Source of the DNA: Aphrophora alni | Lineage: Eukaryota > Arthropoda > Insecta > Hemiptera > Aphrophoridae | Reading direction: 5' to 3' | Assembly (NCBI GenBank): GCA_963513935.1 | Contig: OY740770.1 | Coordinates: forward strand, 86,339,267 to 86,403,266 | DNA length: 64,000 nt | In this document: positions 29,311 to 40,330 of the stretch, piece by piece | How positions within the stretch are numbered: the first letter of the stretch is position 1 | Layout of the letters: each line of letters begins with the position of its first letter | Position numbers and translations under genes: made by a program | Notes under the pieces: model-generated | Databases searched by the model: none | What the model saw: only the letters and a program-made list of their open reading frames with translations | What the model was told of the DNA's origin: nothing

Positions 29311-32300
29311 TTTGTATTAAAGTGGGTTCACAGAAGGTAGAATCAGTTTCAGATTTTTACGTAACCAAACCATTAAATGTACCTATCCCGATACCATCAC
29401 CAGGACACCTTGGATGTAAATCTAGTTTTACTTGATAAACTCAAACTATTGAACAGATTTTAAAAATAAATACTCTATATCATGCCAAAAATCTTGACTA
29501 ATCCTATTAATACTTGCACCATCGTATTCGAAAACGTCGCCTTAAACATGTCTATTGACAATTATCTTTGGAAATAAATCGATGCTATTAAACACGTGAC
29601 ATAAGAATTGTTCACTATCATTCGGGATTGATTATTGAACGTCCCTCAGAGGCAGCTCATTATTTTCAGTACAAGTGTGGAAATCCCGAGGTCTACAAGT
29701 TTCAAATCTGGTTTCTCTTTACCAACTTTTGTTCTTTTCCGACTCTGATGCTATTAAATTATGCCAGAAGTAGAAGTTTTATTTTATGTTCTCTTCTCCC
29801 TACTATAACATAAGGCGATAATGACCGAGTGCTTTTTCGCCTTTAATCAACGTAGGAAAACAAGAATATGGATTAGAGACTTTTGTTAAAATCTTTTAAA
29901 ATAGCTTCACTTTTACTTCTCAGTGATTTAATCCAAAATATTTACTTTTGTGTTATTTATTGCCTCTTTTTTGCCCCTCAGATAATTGAATGTATATCTA
30001 CCAGCAATTATATAAAATGAAATACTTATTGATCATAAGTAATATTTAAAAAATGTTGTTTAATAATAAAAGTAGTTTATTTTGTCGTTGTTCTATATAT
30101 ATATATGTCTTTACGTATGTATGATTTGTTGTTCATGTATTATTGTTTAATCCTTTGTATTACCATATATTGTTTAAAATTAAACTGTACATTAATTTAT
30201 TTGTTTTCACCCTAGGTATGTCTGGTGATGTTCATCTCAAATGTGTGAGTATTTATAAAATAAATATAACGTAACACAGACGTATATATGGGAACAAATT
30301 TTAAATTTTGATACTCCATACTTTAACCCACAAAATTGAAATTTCAATATGTAAAATCTTATTAACAGAAAAATTTAAGTATTTCCTTATTGTGAAAAAT
30401 TGTATTATGGAGCTAAAAAATATGTAAAATCTTTTGTATTATTTGTATGCATCATTGTAAAGAAAAAAAAAATTAAAAAACGAATGTGTATTCGTGGAGT
30501 TTTCTTTTTAAGAATTTTTTTTTTCTAACAAGCCAAATATAAATCTCCCTAGCAACGTGTATCAGCATATCGGTAATAAAAGTCATGGCCCACAGTAAAA
30601 TAATATTGGTTATTTATCAAGATTTGAATATATTTTAATTGATCATTCTTTCCTAATAAAAAGATAAGTTACACAATTATGTCAACCACATTTAATATTA
30701 TATCATTTTTAATGCCTATATTTTGAGACTGAAACTGGAGTAGTTTAGATTTTAGGACATATAGTATATTTTGAACATTTTAGTTAATAAATAATACCAA
30801 AATAAGGATTTAAAATGCAAAAAAAAATTATAAATTTCTTGAAATATTTAAATTATATAATTATATTTGATTGATAATTATAATTGATTATAATTGATAA
30901 ATAATTATATTTATCATAAGCATAATGTACGTGTATACTTCTATAATGTTAATCTTAGTTACATACAGTGCCTATAATAAATCTGCATTACATGAGTAAT
31001 ATAATTTATCTAAAATAGAAGAGAAATGTTTAGCAATTGAAGTTCTACTTCCTACAATATAAAATTTAATTAGAAAGGTTGATCGTGTGAATATGGAACA
31101 ATATTGATTTTCATGAATTATTTCAATATTTTCTAAAGATAAAGAACTGGAGCTATACCTTTTTACTAATTGATAATTTAATTTCATCCGTTGCCATATG
31201 GCGACCACTTCTGTTTAACTAAAGTGCCACGTGCTAATGTAGGTTAAACATTGTGCTTACGTAATTTAGCAAAATGTTAGAGGTATTAAAATAACCTAAA
31301 ATTCACATGTAGATATTTTTATTCATGAAAAAACAATCCCTGCCGAATCATTTACTTATTTTTAAAGCGGTTTTGTTGAAATTCTGAAACCTAATGATTT
31401 TGAGACTGAGTAACAAGAATTTGTTATTATTATTCGCATCTAAACCAAAACCTTTGTATCTAATAAGATCAGTGGCAAGCAGTAAGAAGGCCGGGAAGAA
31501 TTATATAAGCTGAGTGGTCGCTTTCACAAAAAACTGTTCAATATTTAAAGTCCATTATAACAGCAACTATATTGTACTTAAAACAGGGGTATGGTTCTTC
31601 CATGAACCCAAGTAAATAACGTCTGGTTTTCGTAAATAATTTTGCTTTAATATTTCGCTAGCAATGAAATACAACAAGTACAGACATAGATGACGCTCGG
31701 TTTTAAGGTATTCATTAAACAAATTGTCATATTATTCTCCAATTGATTACATGCAAATTGTGTTTACCGTTAGAATTATTTGGATTTTAATTACATTTGA
31801 AGTTCTACATGTTGTATGAAAGAAATTTAATTATATTGTGATTAAAATATATTTAATGTTTTACCATTATTGAAATGATATATTCGTTAATTATAGTCAT
31901 ATAACGTAGTGTTTTTTTTTAAATAATTTAAGAGAGGAGGAAATGGTTTTGTCTGTCAAGATAAATTTTATATTCAAGTACAGTTGTAGTTTACGCAGTG
32001 TGCACTAAGAAACATTTTGATGGTCATCTCCAAACAAACGAATTTGTAAGTGATTCATATTTTAATTGTTGTTTCAAGTTACTCCTTTTATTTCCTTTCC
32101 ATCAGTTTCTTAGTGAAGCATACCTAAATTAATGTGAAGGTTTATAGATCTGTTTTAGGTGAATAAAAATATTTCACTCCTTACATTTATCTTCTTTTGT
32201 TGTTCGTAGGTTTGTACGTCCGTCACGTCCGAGTTTTAAAGAAAACCTTTAAACTGATATCATTCAATTTGATTTTTTTATTAATTTTATTTTTTTAGCA

Positions 32301-32814
32301 GGATAGATTCATTATAGTAATAATATATTTAATATATAGTAGTGGTTGACTCCTCTCTTTGAAGTTTGATTAAACATTGCTAAATTCCAGCTGTTTACTC
32401 CATGGTGCCAACCAGGTTTTCTAGGATTAAAGCTATAAAAACCTATATACCTAATAGGAGATTTTCTTCCATTTTCTGCAGTTTGTCACAACTAACCACT
32501 ACCTTATTCCCATCTTTTTACAATCCCAGATGTGATAAATATCAACTGAAGGGAGCTTCAGCCCTACACATGTACTAGTAATCTCATTCTACCTTCATTT
32601 ATATTTGCTGTAAATTGAATATAAAAATACTCTGTCCAGTTTTATCTCTCAAAGATTTAAACTGAATTGTATCTTTTCCTTAAACAAATATCAAATCGTA
32701 AATGTATTGCTTGAAAAAACATAAAATCATAATTACGTTGTAATTATCCAAACTTATTGCAACAAGTAAATATCACCTGAATATGTGGCAATAATTTAAA
32801 ATGAACAACGGCAA
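29311..32814. other. AT-rich stretch without recognisable genes
   Basis: A slightly GC-richer patch lies at 29590-29830, with a 61-codon plus-strand frame of no recognisable family. A short (TA)n is at 30096-30107. Nothing else is supported. Confidence 0.6.
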
Positions 32815-32957
32815 AACTTGTTTCACTTACACTGGTAACATTTTAAAGTTGACACGTAACACATTATTAGAATAATAAATGGGTAATTAATTACCTCATT
32901 TCTCACCGTCAAGCACTCTAAATATATCCTGTCGGATTACCGGTTTCGGTGGTAATT
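32815..32957 (-). mobile_element. Penelope-like element 3'-terminal fragment, minus strand
   Basis: Nearly identical to 36273-36415: TTACACTGGTAACATTTTAA, GACACGTAACACATTATTA and GGGTAATTAATTACCTCATT occur in the same order. It therefore belongs to the Penelope-like family at 36.3-37.8 kb. On the minus strand it keeps only the 3' half of the hammerhead-like motif (CACC, GAAA, the palindrome ACCGGT, then A) and breaks off where stem II would begin. It carries no coding sequence. Confidence 0.75.
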
Positions 32958-34192
32958 GAAAATGATAATGATATGTATTTTTGTTTCTTACAATGTAGTC
33001 ATAACACAAACTAATTTCACTCTTTTTTCTCTATTTTTTGCATAGATTTATTTCTTTTCTTTATGCTTTGACTAAGTTGTAAATTATAAGTATAAATACT
33101 CATTCTGTGAATTAATTGAATAAATTTAATGAAATATTTGTAACCTGTTGCGATTTCCTTAGAATGAAGTTATAGAAGTTATATATAAGTGTGTGTGTGT
33201 GTATTCACGATAATGTTTGTGTCAGATATTTTTATAACAAAACTTGTGTTGTTGTGTTGTTAAAATATTGTGAATAATAATCCTTATTTCGCAGAATTAA
33301 AAATAAAATACTTAGCAAATGACTTCAGCCCCCCCCTCTCCCCAACGTGTATGTACACATTGTAGGTATCTAATATATTTATACTCATTTTTCTCCTTCT
33401 GTATTCTCCTAAGCAATTGTATTTTCATTCTCCGTGAGGCAAACATTTCTCCCTGTACTATGCTATATTTGAATGTTATTTGCAATAAAAGTATTATTTC
33501 CTGTATTGTTAGCAGGCATGCTCAGAAAAAGATAACCGTCTCTGCGGTATTCTATTCCGTTCTACAATATTTCTACTTTAGTGTTTGGAACATGTTGCTC
33601 GTTATCCGTATTGTTAGAATACAATTGTTACAGTTTAGTTTTGTTTCTTGTTTTTGTTTCGAGGAATTCTTGTTTTCCTTATTGTGTATATCGTCACAGA
33701 GTTAATGGATATTTGATAATATTTTGGCTTCAGAGAAACGGATATTTTGACAACTTTCTTTTCTAACTCTAATGATTTAGTTAGGTTTTCAAAGTTATTT
33801 TAAATATTTTTCAGTTAAAAATGCATCAAAATTGTCTTCAAATTATTTTAGATCAACTTATTTTACTGTAAACACTAATTCTTATGCTTTATTTCTTTTC
33901 CTTTATTTTCCTGCAAATCAATTGAATTTTCTGCTTTTCTGAAGATGAATTTATTAACTATGTGAATTATTTATTTCTGTTTGTTAAAAAAAAATGGAGA
34001 AAGAAGATAATAATTCCGTTAAATTATCTTACTTTAGTATTTTTATTACTAAATTTATTTCTGTGAACATTAATGGTTTTATTTATGTGTGTGTTGTTAA
34101 TGCTTAGATTTTAATGCATTATAATAGAAATTATTAATTTCCATCCAAGAATCCATTGCAATAATTTTCAATGATGAAAAGAAACTCATTCT

Positions 34193-34193
34193 G

Positions 34194-34267
<74 letters not shown>
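34193..34267. repeat. Compound (CA)n(TA)n microsatellite
   Basis: About 17 bp of CA dinucleotides run directly into about 58 bp of TA dinucleotides. Confidence 0.97.
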
Positions 34268-34268
<1 letters not shown>

Positions 34269-34571
34269 GATAACCATCTTTATGTTTCCATTATAAATCT
34301 AGTAATCAGTTGTAATCAGACTATAGGCCTCAATAAATGACGCTATGATACGATGTTTCCTTAGTCTGTGGGGATAATTTGTCTTTTGAGTTGCAGGAGA
34401 ACTAACATTTAATTAACTAACCTAACCTTTAATTAAAGCATTCAACAATTTTAATGCATTTATTGTTGCATTTCACTCCTTATATTCGATATCGCTTGCT
34501 TAAATGTTCAAAGAAGTTAATTTTGCTAGTACATATGGAATAATAATGACTAATAAAAACGATTTAGAATT

Positions 34572-34585
34572 CCCCCCCCCCCCCC
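34572..34585. repeat. C14 homopolymer
   Basis: Fourteen C in a row in otherwise AT-rich DNA. Confidence 0.95.
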
Positions 34586-35970
34586 GTTTGGGTTGGCAAG
34601 AGGTTTCTATTGTTCGTTATCCTAATAATCTTCAAGATAATTTATATACGGATAACCTACATATTTACAGACTTTCACACATAACGTTTTGCTTTCAGAA
34701 TGTATGAATTTATCATTCTGAAACAGTTTATCTTAGTTTCTTATGCATTTTGACGTAAACTAGATGTGAAACAAAACCAAGAGATGACATGACATATATA
34801 AAGAACAATATAACAGCTGAGACACCCCACTTGTTCCTCGCTTATGCATTAGTTTTGATTAACTGCAACAAAATATTTGATGTTGTTTCTTTCAAATTAA
34901 TTTGCTAAGTGTTTGTTTTGAGTTTTCGAAAGTCATTTAAAAATAGCTTTATATTTCGTAATCATGAATAAACGTATTTTATTTAATGTTTAGATCATAT
35001 ATTAAATAAAACACAACTTATAGTGTTAGGTTTTAAATACATAAATGATTAAATCAATAAATATTTTTATTTCACCATCGGTTGTTTCAGTAAACGGGCA
35101 TTATAAATTGTTTACCTAAGGTAACAATGCCTTATACCATTTGTTAGTCGCCATTCCGAATTTTGATATATTAAATAATAAATGTAAGACTTACCGTCTA
35201 CAATATTCTGATTTTGTCATTTATACGACAGCCGTTACAGCTATTCCGCCATTTTCATGTTATTTTTTTCAATACCATTAATAAGGAGGTGGGTAGTTTA
35301 GGAGTAGTATATTGTAAAACGAAATAGCGTAAAGAAAAGAAAGATATAGTTAGAAACGTATAGTAGCTTAGTTGTAATTCAGAGTCCACCTTGGACATAT
35401 GTGCAATCTATGTGAAATTAATAATTAAACCAGACATACTGGTTTAAAACCTAATTACAAAAAGAATGACTAAATATACCTATATTATGTCTGAAATTTT
35501 ATAATCTTCTTTTTTAGTGAGATAGTGAGTGTAGTATATATACAGTTAACTTTAGTTTTAATTAACAACGGATTTTAAATATTTGGATGTTTATTCAATT
35601 TTAATTTTATTTAAAGGAAAAAGCTTCAGTAACTAATGAGGAAGTAGTTTACTTTATATAAGGAAAGTTTCAAATAAACTATTGTTAAACCAGTCTATTG
35701 AAGTTCTATTTGCAATAGTTTTGTTCTTCATTATGTAAAATGTTTTCAAAGTTGTGTCATAAAGTACAACGGAATCTAAAAGGTTTTGCTCTTTGTAGTT
35801 AGCAGATAGTAATAAATTTCGATCTAAAATAGATGCCCTTTACTGTTTTGTTAAACATTACTCCGAGAAATATATTTTGCTGAACTCTTTTCAAATTATA
35901 TTTGTGTAATATAAAATACAAAACTTTACTAATATTTTATCCACAATTAACATCTTTTCAAGTGATAGCA

Positions 35971-36101
35971 AACTTAGCGAAATATGAAAGCCAACTTCTA
36001 AACTTAACCCCTTCATATTATCCGTTAGGCAAACACTCTACTTCTCTGTCATTTACTACACTTGTAATACATGTAATACAAACTTGTATTTTCGCTAAGT
36101 T
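35971..36101. repeat. Small inverted-repeat element, about 130 bp
   Basis: AACTTAGCGAAA (35971-35982) is the exact reverse complement of TTTCGCTAAGTT (36090-36101). The interior includes CCCTTCATATTATCCGTTAGG (36008-36028) within a stretch that also appears, diverged, at 51165-51230 (CCTTCATATTGACCGCTAGG). It is probably a small non-autonomous element or a fragment of one. Confidence 0.45.
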
Positions 36102-36271
36102 ATAACTTGCGCATATATAGTTAAGGAGGTGGAAGTAAAATTCTAGATATAATTATACTCTTATGTTTAAGATAATCTGTGTTAGAACTGAGGCTAAGTG
36201 TAACTATATAAATACCATTAGTCGATAAACACTTGAGTGTTATTAAGTAGTTTAAGTGCTATTAGTAACAC

Positions 36272-36811
36272 TTGTTTCTCTTACACTGGTAACATTTTAA
36301 AGCTGACACGTAACACATTATTAAAATAATAAATGGGTAATTAATTACCTCATTTCTCACCGTCAAGCACTCTAAATATATCCTGTCGGATTAACGGTTT
36401 CAGTGATTCATTTTACCATCATCGGATCAACCTTAAAATATGTATTTCATTCCTCTGTTAAGGAATACGTCGTAGAAATACACAAAACTAATACATAAGA
36501 CACTAATAATACACAATTACTCGAAAACATGTACTGTGTTACAATAATAAAAAAAAGACATTCCAAGGTTTAAAATCAATCTGTGATTTGAAAACTTAGT
36601 TAAAACCTATGTTACTTTGTGGAGAGTATGTGTACAACTGGAGTTTTGTACAATTTTATGTAAGAGATAAGGATGTTCGATCATGGAGTTAGTTGGGTAA
36701 TATTTTATCTCTCAACAGGATAGATGTGTTAAATAATTCGTTAGATGAATAATTACGTTTACCATTTAATACATTATGTGGATCACATTTTGAGGCAGTT
36801 GAAATTTCACA
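36272..36811 (-). mobile_element. Penelope-like element, 3' fragment on the minus strand (left half of a back-to-back pair)
   Basis: Reverse complement of 37345-37811. The shared part covers the last codons of the endonuclease frame (36690-36811 against 37345-37463), the 3' untranslated part and the terminal sequence with the hammerhead-like motif. Long shared words include CAATTTTATGTAAGAGATAA and GGATGTTCGATCATG. Its 3' end extends about 50 bp beyond the region shared with the plus-strand copy, to the same sequence seen at 32815-32870. Its 5' truncation point (about 36811) abuts directly the start of the plus-strand fragment. Confidence 0.85.
36385..36432 (-). ncRNA. Hammerhead-like motif, family 2, mutated copy
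   Basis: On the minus strand the core reads CCGATGA (36424-36430), one change from CTGATGA, then UGGT..., then GAAA, ACCGTT and A followed by ATCC. The flanking GAT and ATC can pair as the start of stem I. The core change at U4 and the broken ACCGGT palindrome suggest loss of function. Confidence 0.45.
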
Positions 36812-37464
36812 TCGACTACTCAGCATACATCTAAATTATGATAACTTCAAATTGGAATATAACATAATGAAACACAAAGCCCTAGCAAACGGTTATGAAC
36901 AGGGATTAATTGACAGACTTATTACAAGACAAAAAAGGAAAATGGATAACAAAAACAATGCCATAACCCCAGAGAAAACACTTATATATCCATTGAATAT
37001 AACAAAAAATATATAATTTGACGTAAGGAAAAAGAAGAAAATATAATGTCATGTATATATATATATATATATATAATAAATATAAACATGTCAGATGTAT
37101 ATAAAGATTACATGTAGTGATAGTCCTAAATTTTATATCGGCCAAACTGGAAGCTTCATCAAACGGTTTAAGAAACATCTGCCTAGACCCCCATTATATG
37201 AACAGAAATCCAATTTCATCAAACATCTTACTGACTTTGACCACAAATATATCAAAGGTCCATCAAACAAAGGTTTGGTTCATAACAACCTATAAATTCT
37301 TCTCGCATGCAGAGAAGGCTTTATTGTCATCCCTGGAGGAATTCGAAATTTACACTGCTTCAAAATGTGATCCATACAATGTGTTAAATGCTAAACTGAA
37401 TTATTCATCTTACGAATTATTTAACACAGCTATCCACTTGAGAATTAAAATATTACCAGAATAA
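36810..37464 (+). pseudogene. Penelope-like retroelement ORF fragment: RT tail, linker and GIY-YIG endonuclease
   Basis: Codons from 36810 read HRLLSIHLNYDNFKLEYN and continue through HKALANGYEQGLIDRLI to a stop at 37014. This is the conserved end of the reverse transcriptase and linker of Penelope-like elements (family pattern HRLLSIPL, then I..A..NGY...LID.LI). After a (TA)n insertion (about 37052-37075) the frame resumes at 37095 with the GIY-YIG endonuclease: YIKITC, then FYIGQTGSFIKRFKKHL, then FIKHLTDFDHKY. A frameshift near 37270-37290 moves to another frame (FFSHAEKALLSSLEEFEIY to a stop at 37462), matching the usual domain end. The catalytic RT domain is missing, so this 5'-truncated copy is dead. 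In an intact element the protein copies RNA and nicks target DNA. Confidence 0.9.
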
Positions 37465-37811
37465 CGTCATGATCGAACATCCTTATCTCTTACATAAAAT
37501 TGTACAAGACTCCAGTTGTATACATACTCTCAACAAAGTAACATATGTTTAACCGAGTCTTCACGTAATATGTTGATTTTTAACCTTTGAAATGTTTTTA
37601 TTATTTTCATAGTCTACATGTTTTCAAGTGATTGTGTATGTGTTAGTTTTGTGTAGTTTTAACGTCGGGTTCCTCAACAGTGGAGTGAAATACATATTTT
37701 GAGGTTGATCTGATGATGATGGCATGAACCACCGAAACCGATAATCCGACGGGATATATTTAGAGTGCTTGACGATGAGAAATGAAGTAATTAATTACCC
37801 ATTTATTATAA
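37465..37811 (+). mobile_element. Penelope-like element 3' terminal region
   Basis: Follows the endonuclease stop codon. It is the inverted match of 36323-36684 and carries the hammerhead-like motif about 246 bp after the stop. It ends in GGTAATTAATTACCCATTTA; homology with the minus-strand copy stops near 37811. Confidence 0.85.
37706..37752 (+). ncRNA. Hammerhead-like motif, family 2, near-intact core
   Basis: CTGATGA (37710-37716) is followed by TGATGG, a short interior, CCACC, then GAAA (37734-37737), ACCGAT and A. The palindrome ACCGGT of the related copy at 32.94 kb is altered by one base here. GAT before the core and ATC after the cleavage position can pair as stem I, with a partial extension (GGTT against CGAC). 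The copy has three extra bases (TGA) after the core compared with its sister at 36.42 kb. Confidence 0.55.
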
Positions 37812-37984
37812 TCATTCATTCTTGGAAGATAATAATATAATGTTTACATTAGTAGAACTAAATTACCCTCAGGCAGACACTGAAACACTGATATAGTTTT
37901 AATCAATTAACACTTAAAGACTTATTATTATAATTTCGTACTAATGTACACGTAAATGTTAAAATTGTTTAAAAAGCCATCCCG

Positions 37985-38022
37985 TCTTAACTGTGCGTTT
38001 CGCCTTCAGTCTCAAGGTTATC
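37985..38022 (-). ncRNA. Hammerhead-like remnant downstream of the antisense Penelope relic
   Basis: On the minus strand CTGAAGG is followed at once by CGAAACGCAC, so stem II appears deleted. It lies about 230 bp downstream of the minus-strand GIY-YIG relic (38235-38800), the same spacing as in the plus-strand element. Position more than sequence supports it. Confidence 0.35.
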
Positions 38023-38170
38023 TAGATGATGACTTAGGTTTACTTTCATAGAGATCCCAAGAGTTCAAAATTCTTCTATATGTTGGTTTGGATATAACTG
38101 TGTCATATATAGAATTAGATGTGAAGTTTGAATTTACGTTTAGTTAATTGTCATGGTTACTTTTAAAATG

Positions 38171-38172
<2 letters not shown>

Positions 38173-38222
<50 letters not shown>
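38173..38222. repeat. (TA)n microsatellite
   Basis: About 50 bp of pure TA between the antisense Penelope relic and its terminal motif. Confidence 0.97.
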
Positions 38223-38227
<5 letters not shown>

Positions 38228-38234
38228 TGATATT

Positions 38235-38800
38235 TAAATATCTACTTTTTTTTTCTTTTGTGAGGAATATATCCATATGCGTAATGGCGGTGCCATATGT
38301 ATGTTTGGTTGATATTAGACGCTCTGAATATGGTGCGTTTCTATTGTACGTGTTCTTTGAAAAGGGTTTTTAATGTTCTGCCCGTTTGGGAAATGTCCTA
38401 CCCTTGTTTGCAATCGCTGCACTATAATTTGTAAACATCTATCCATTTTGTAATGACTTACGGTGAAATGAATTATTCATGTAATCCTGTATGCTTCTAT
38501 TGTTGGTTTTTAGTAGATTGATTTTGGACGGGTGTTCTAAAATGAAGTTGTTGTTTTTTTTGCTGACACAATTTGTATATCTCCATCGGTTTTATTAGGA
38601 GACTGTAGGTTTATTTATCCAATTGTTTTGTTTGTTTGTATAAACATTTGTTACCAATTGATTATCCATAGCCCTGTGTTATGTTTTTGATATATGTATT
38701 TATTTTTCAAAATCTGTTAGATCTAAACGTAAGAGATGGGTGGATTTTATTTAGATAATTATTGAAATTTCATAGTTTGTAAAACCGAAAATAGTCATCC
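38235..38800 (-). pseudogene. Second Penelope-like relic: RT end, linker and GIY-YIG endonuclease, minus strand
   Basis: Translated on the minus strand in several frames, the order of pieces fits a Penelope-like C-terminus. First NNYLNKIHPSLTFRSN (about 38770-38720), like the family's LNKIHPSIKF block; then TNVYTNKQNNWIN (about 38640-38600); then a linker with LEHPSKINLLKTNNRSIQDY (about 38545-38480); then CSDCKQG, a YIGQTG-like SQTGRTLKTLFKEH (about 38415-38345) and a weak C-terminal tail. Stops and frameshifts are frequent, so this copy is older than the one at 36.8-37.5 kb and from another lineage (QTGRTLKT against QTGSFIKR). No intact domain remains. Confidence 0.75.
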
Positions 38801-39133
38801 TAATCCGACCTTAGTGTTTTGAATATTTCAATTTTTCCCCTAAAATAACTATTTTGTTTGTTTTAGACTAAATAAATATACTAACATTATTACTTTTCTA
38901 AATGAAAATGTTTGTATTTTACTCAAAACCTATGCATTTTCATAAAAGAATACCGAAATTAACAATTATTGATGGCAGGAAAGTTGAGAAATTTGAACTT
39001 TTCATCGATAAGCCTATATTTAAAAATAGTAAAAAATGTAAAGTAAAATGGAGAGATTTTTTTCCTAGACAGAGGTTCTATTCGTACAGTGTGTATTCTT
39101 TCCAAAACATTTAGACACTAGGTATCACTTATC

Positions 39134-39136
<3 letters not shown>

Positions 39137-39177
<41 letters not shown>
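39137..39177. repeat. (TA)n microsatellite
   Basis: About 40 bp of TA repeats, followed by more TA-rich sequence to about 39205. Confidence 0.95.
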
Positions 39178-39785
39178 TTATTAGTTGTATATATAATATA
39201 TATATAGTGTATAAATACATGGTCTTAGATTTGAAGAAACTCCATTTTCTGCATCTTTATTAGAGAAACATTTGCTTGCCAAATTGTAATTCTCCTGCTT
39301 TATTTGGAAATTAATTAATTACTTATTCAAAACGTGTATGAAAACTTTGGTTAATCTACAAACTTTTCTCTCCCTGGTCGTCATACAACGTACGTATAAA
39401 ATATCAGTAAATATACATAGGGTAATCGAAGCTAGAATTATGTAATCGAGCAAACCGATATATCTTATATTACAATTAGGAATCTGGTATTGATAATACA
39501 ATTTACACTAATCAGTTATCATATTTCCGTTTTAAACAATAATTCATGAACATAATTTTTAGATAAGGGTCTTAACAAGATTATAAAAAAATTATTAATA
39601 TTAATTAATGGAAATGAACGTTTTATTTTTTTAGGCAACTCAATTATGTTTGTATTTCGACACAAATTCCTATGAATATTACGCTTAGTAGTAATTTCCT
39701 TTAACTAAAATTTTTTGTCTTAAAACACGCTGATATTAATAATATAAATACCTTTAGCCGGAAGAAGGTCTTTCTTGCTCATTTT

Positions 39786-39824
39786 TTATTAGCAACAGCT
39801 GTTTCGTCTCTCACTGCTAACACA
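39786..39824 (-). ncRNA. Hammerhead-like remnant with palindromic stem III
   Basis: On the minus strand GTTAGC, AGTGAGA, GAC, GAAA, then the palindrome ACAGCTGT, T, then GCTAAT. The outer strands GTTAGC and GCTAAT pair fully as stem I, and ACAGCTGT is self-complementary. The CUGANGA box is not intact and stem II is missing, so this is a decayed or divergent form of the type seen at 57.08 kb. Confidence 0.4.
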
Positions 39825-39894
39825 AATCATATTATTTGAAATACATCATACCGAGATGTTGAACAACTTATATTTTAATTAGTTTAAAACGCAA

Positions 39895-40330
39895 AAAGTA
39901 AGAACCTAAAAAGACGAATTAAAGAACGCTGAAATGTTTTTCAAATAAGTAAATAATAAAACATTTTAAATCCAACGTTTTGACGTTCTCATGGAAATAA
40001 TTCTACCCTTAGTTACACAAATTATTTTATAGTTCCACTGTAAAATGCAGTGAAGCAGAAATGCTTTCACGAAAAAAGAAAAATGGATTAATAAATTGCC
40101 AGCAGGTGAAGACGTATGCTATGTTTATGACATAGTTCACATTAGTTATAGCTATAAATGTTCAACCGAGTATTTTATAAAATATTAAATCTTTCATTGT
40201 TACTTTTAAACTTTCTTTAGTAAAATTGGATTTGAAGATACTTAATTTAATTTTCAATTACATTTGTAAATACTATAATGTGCTTGAATAGACTGAAAAT
40301 TATTTTATTTGTAATTATTATATATTATTT
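39895..40330 (+). repeat. Dispersed repeat C, copy 1
   Basis: Aligns in the same orientation with 58545-58890. Shared blocks are TTTGACGTTC, GTAATAATTCTA (here GAAATAATTCTA), TTTCATAGTT against TTTTATAGTT, and CATAGTTCACAT against CGTAGTTCACAT. A shorter diverged piece recurs at 40630-40740 (AGCAGGTGAAAACATATACT). No reading frame. Confidence 0.6.

Larger units (their letters stand above)
32958..35970. other. AT-rich stretch without recognisable genes
   Basis: The longest open frame in the window (33319-33705, 128 codons, plus strand) lies here. It is rich in Phe, Leu, Ile, Ser and Cys as expected from T-rich DNA and has no motif I recognise, so I do not call it a gene. CCGCCAT occurs at 35246-35252. 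Confidence 0.6.

Noticed and set aside
33319..33705. 128-codon plus-strand open frame, the longest in the window
   Set aside because: T-rich composition gives Phe/Leu/Ile/Ser-rich text, no domain or splice context is visible, and length is within what chance yields in 64 kb.
33936..33965. CTGAAGATGAATTTATTAAC resembling a hammerhead start
   Set aside because: Stem II does not pair convincingly and GAAA is missing; chance match in AT-rich DNA.
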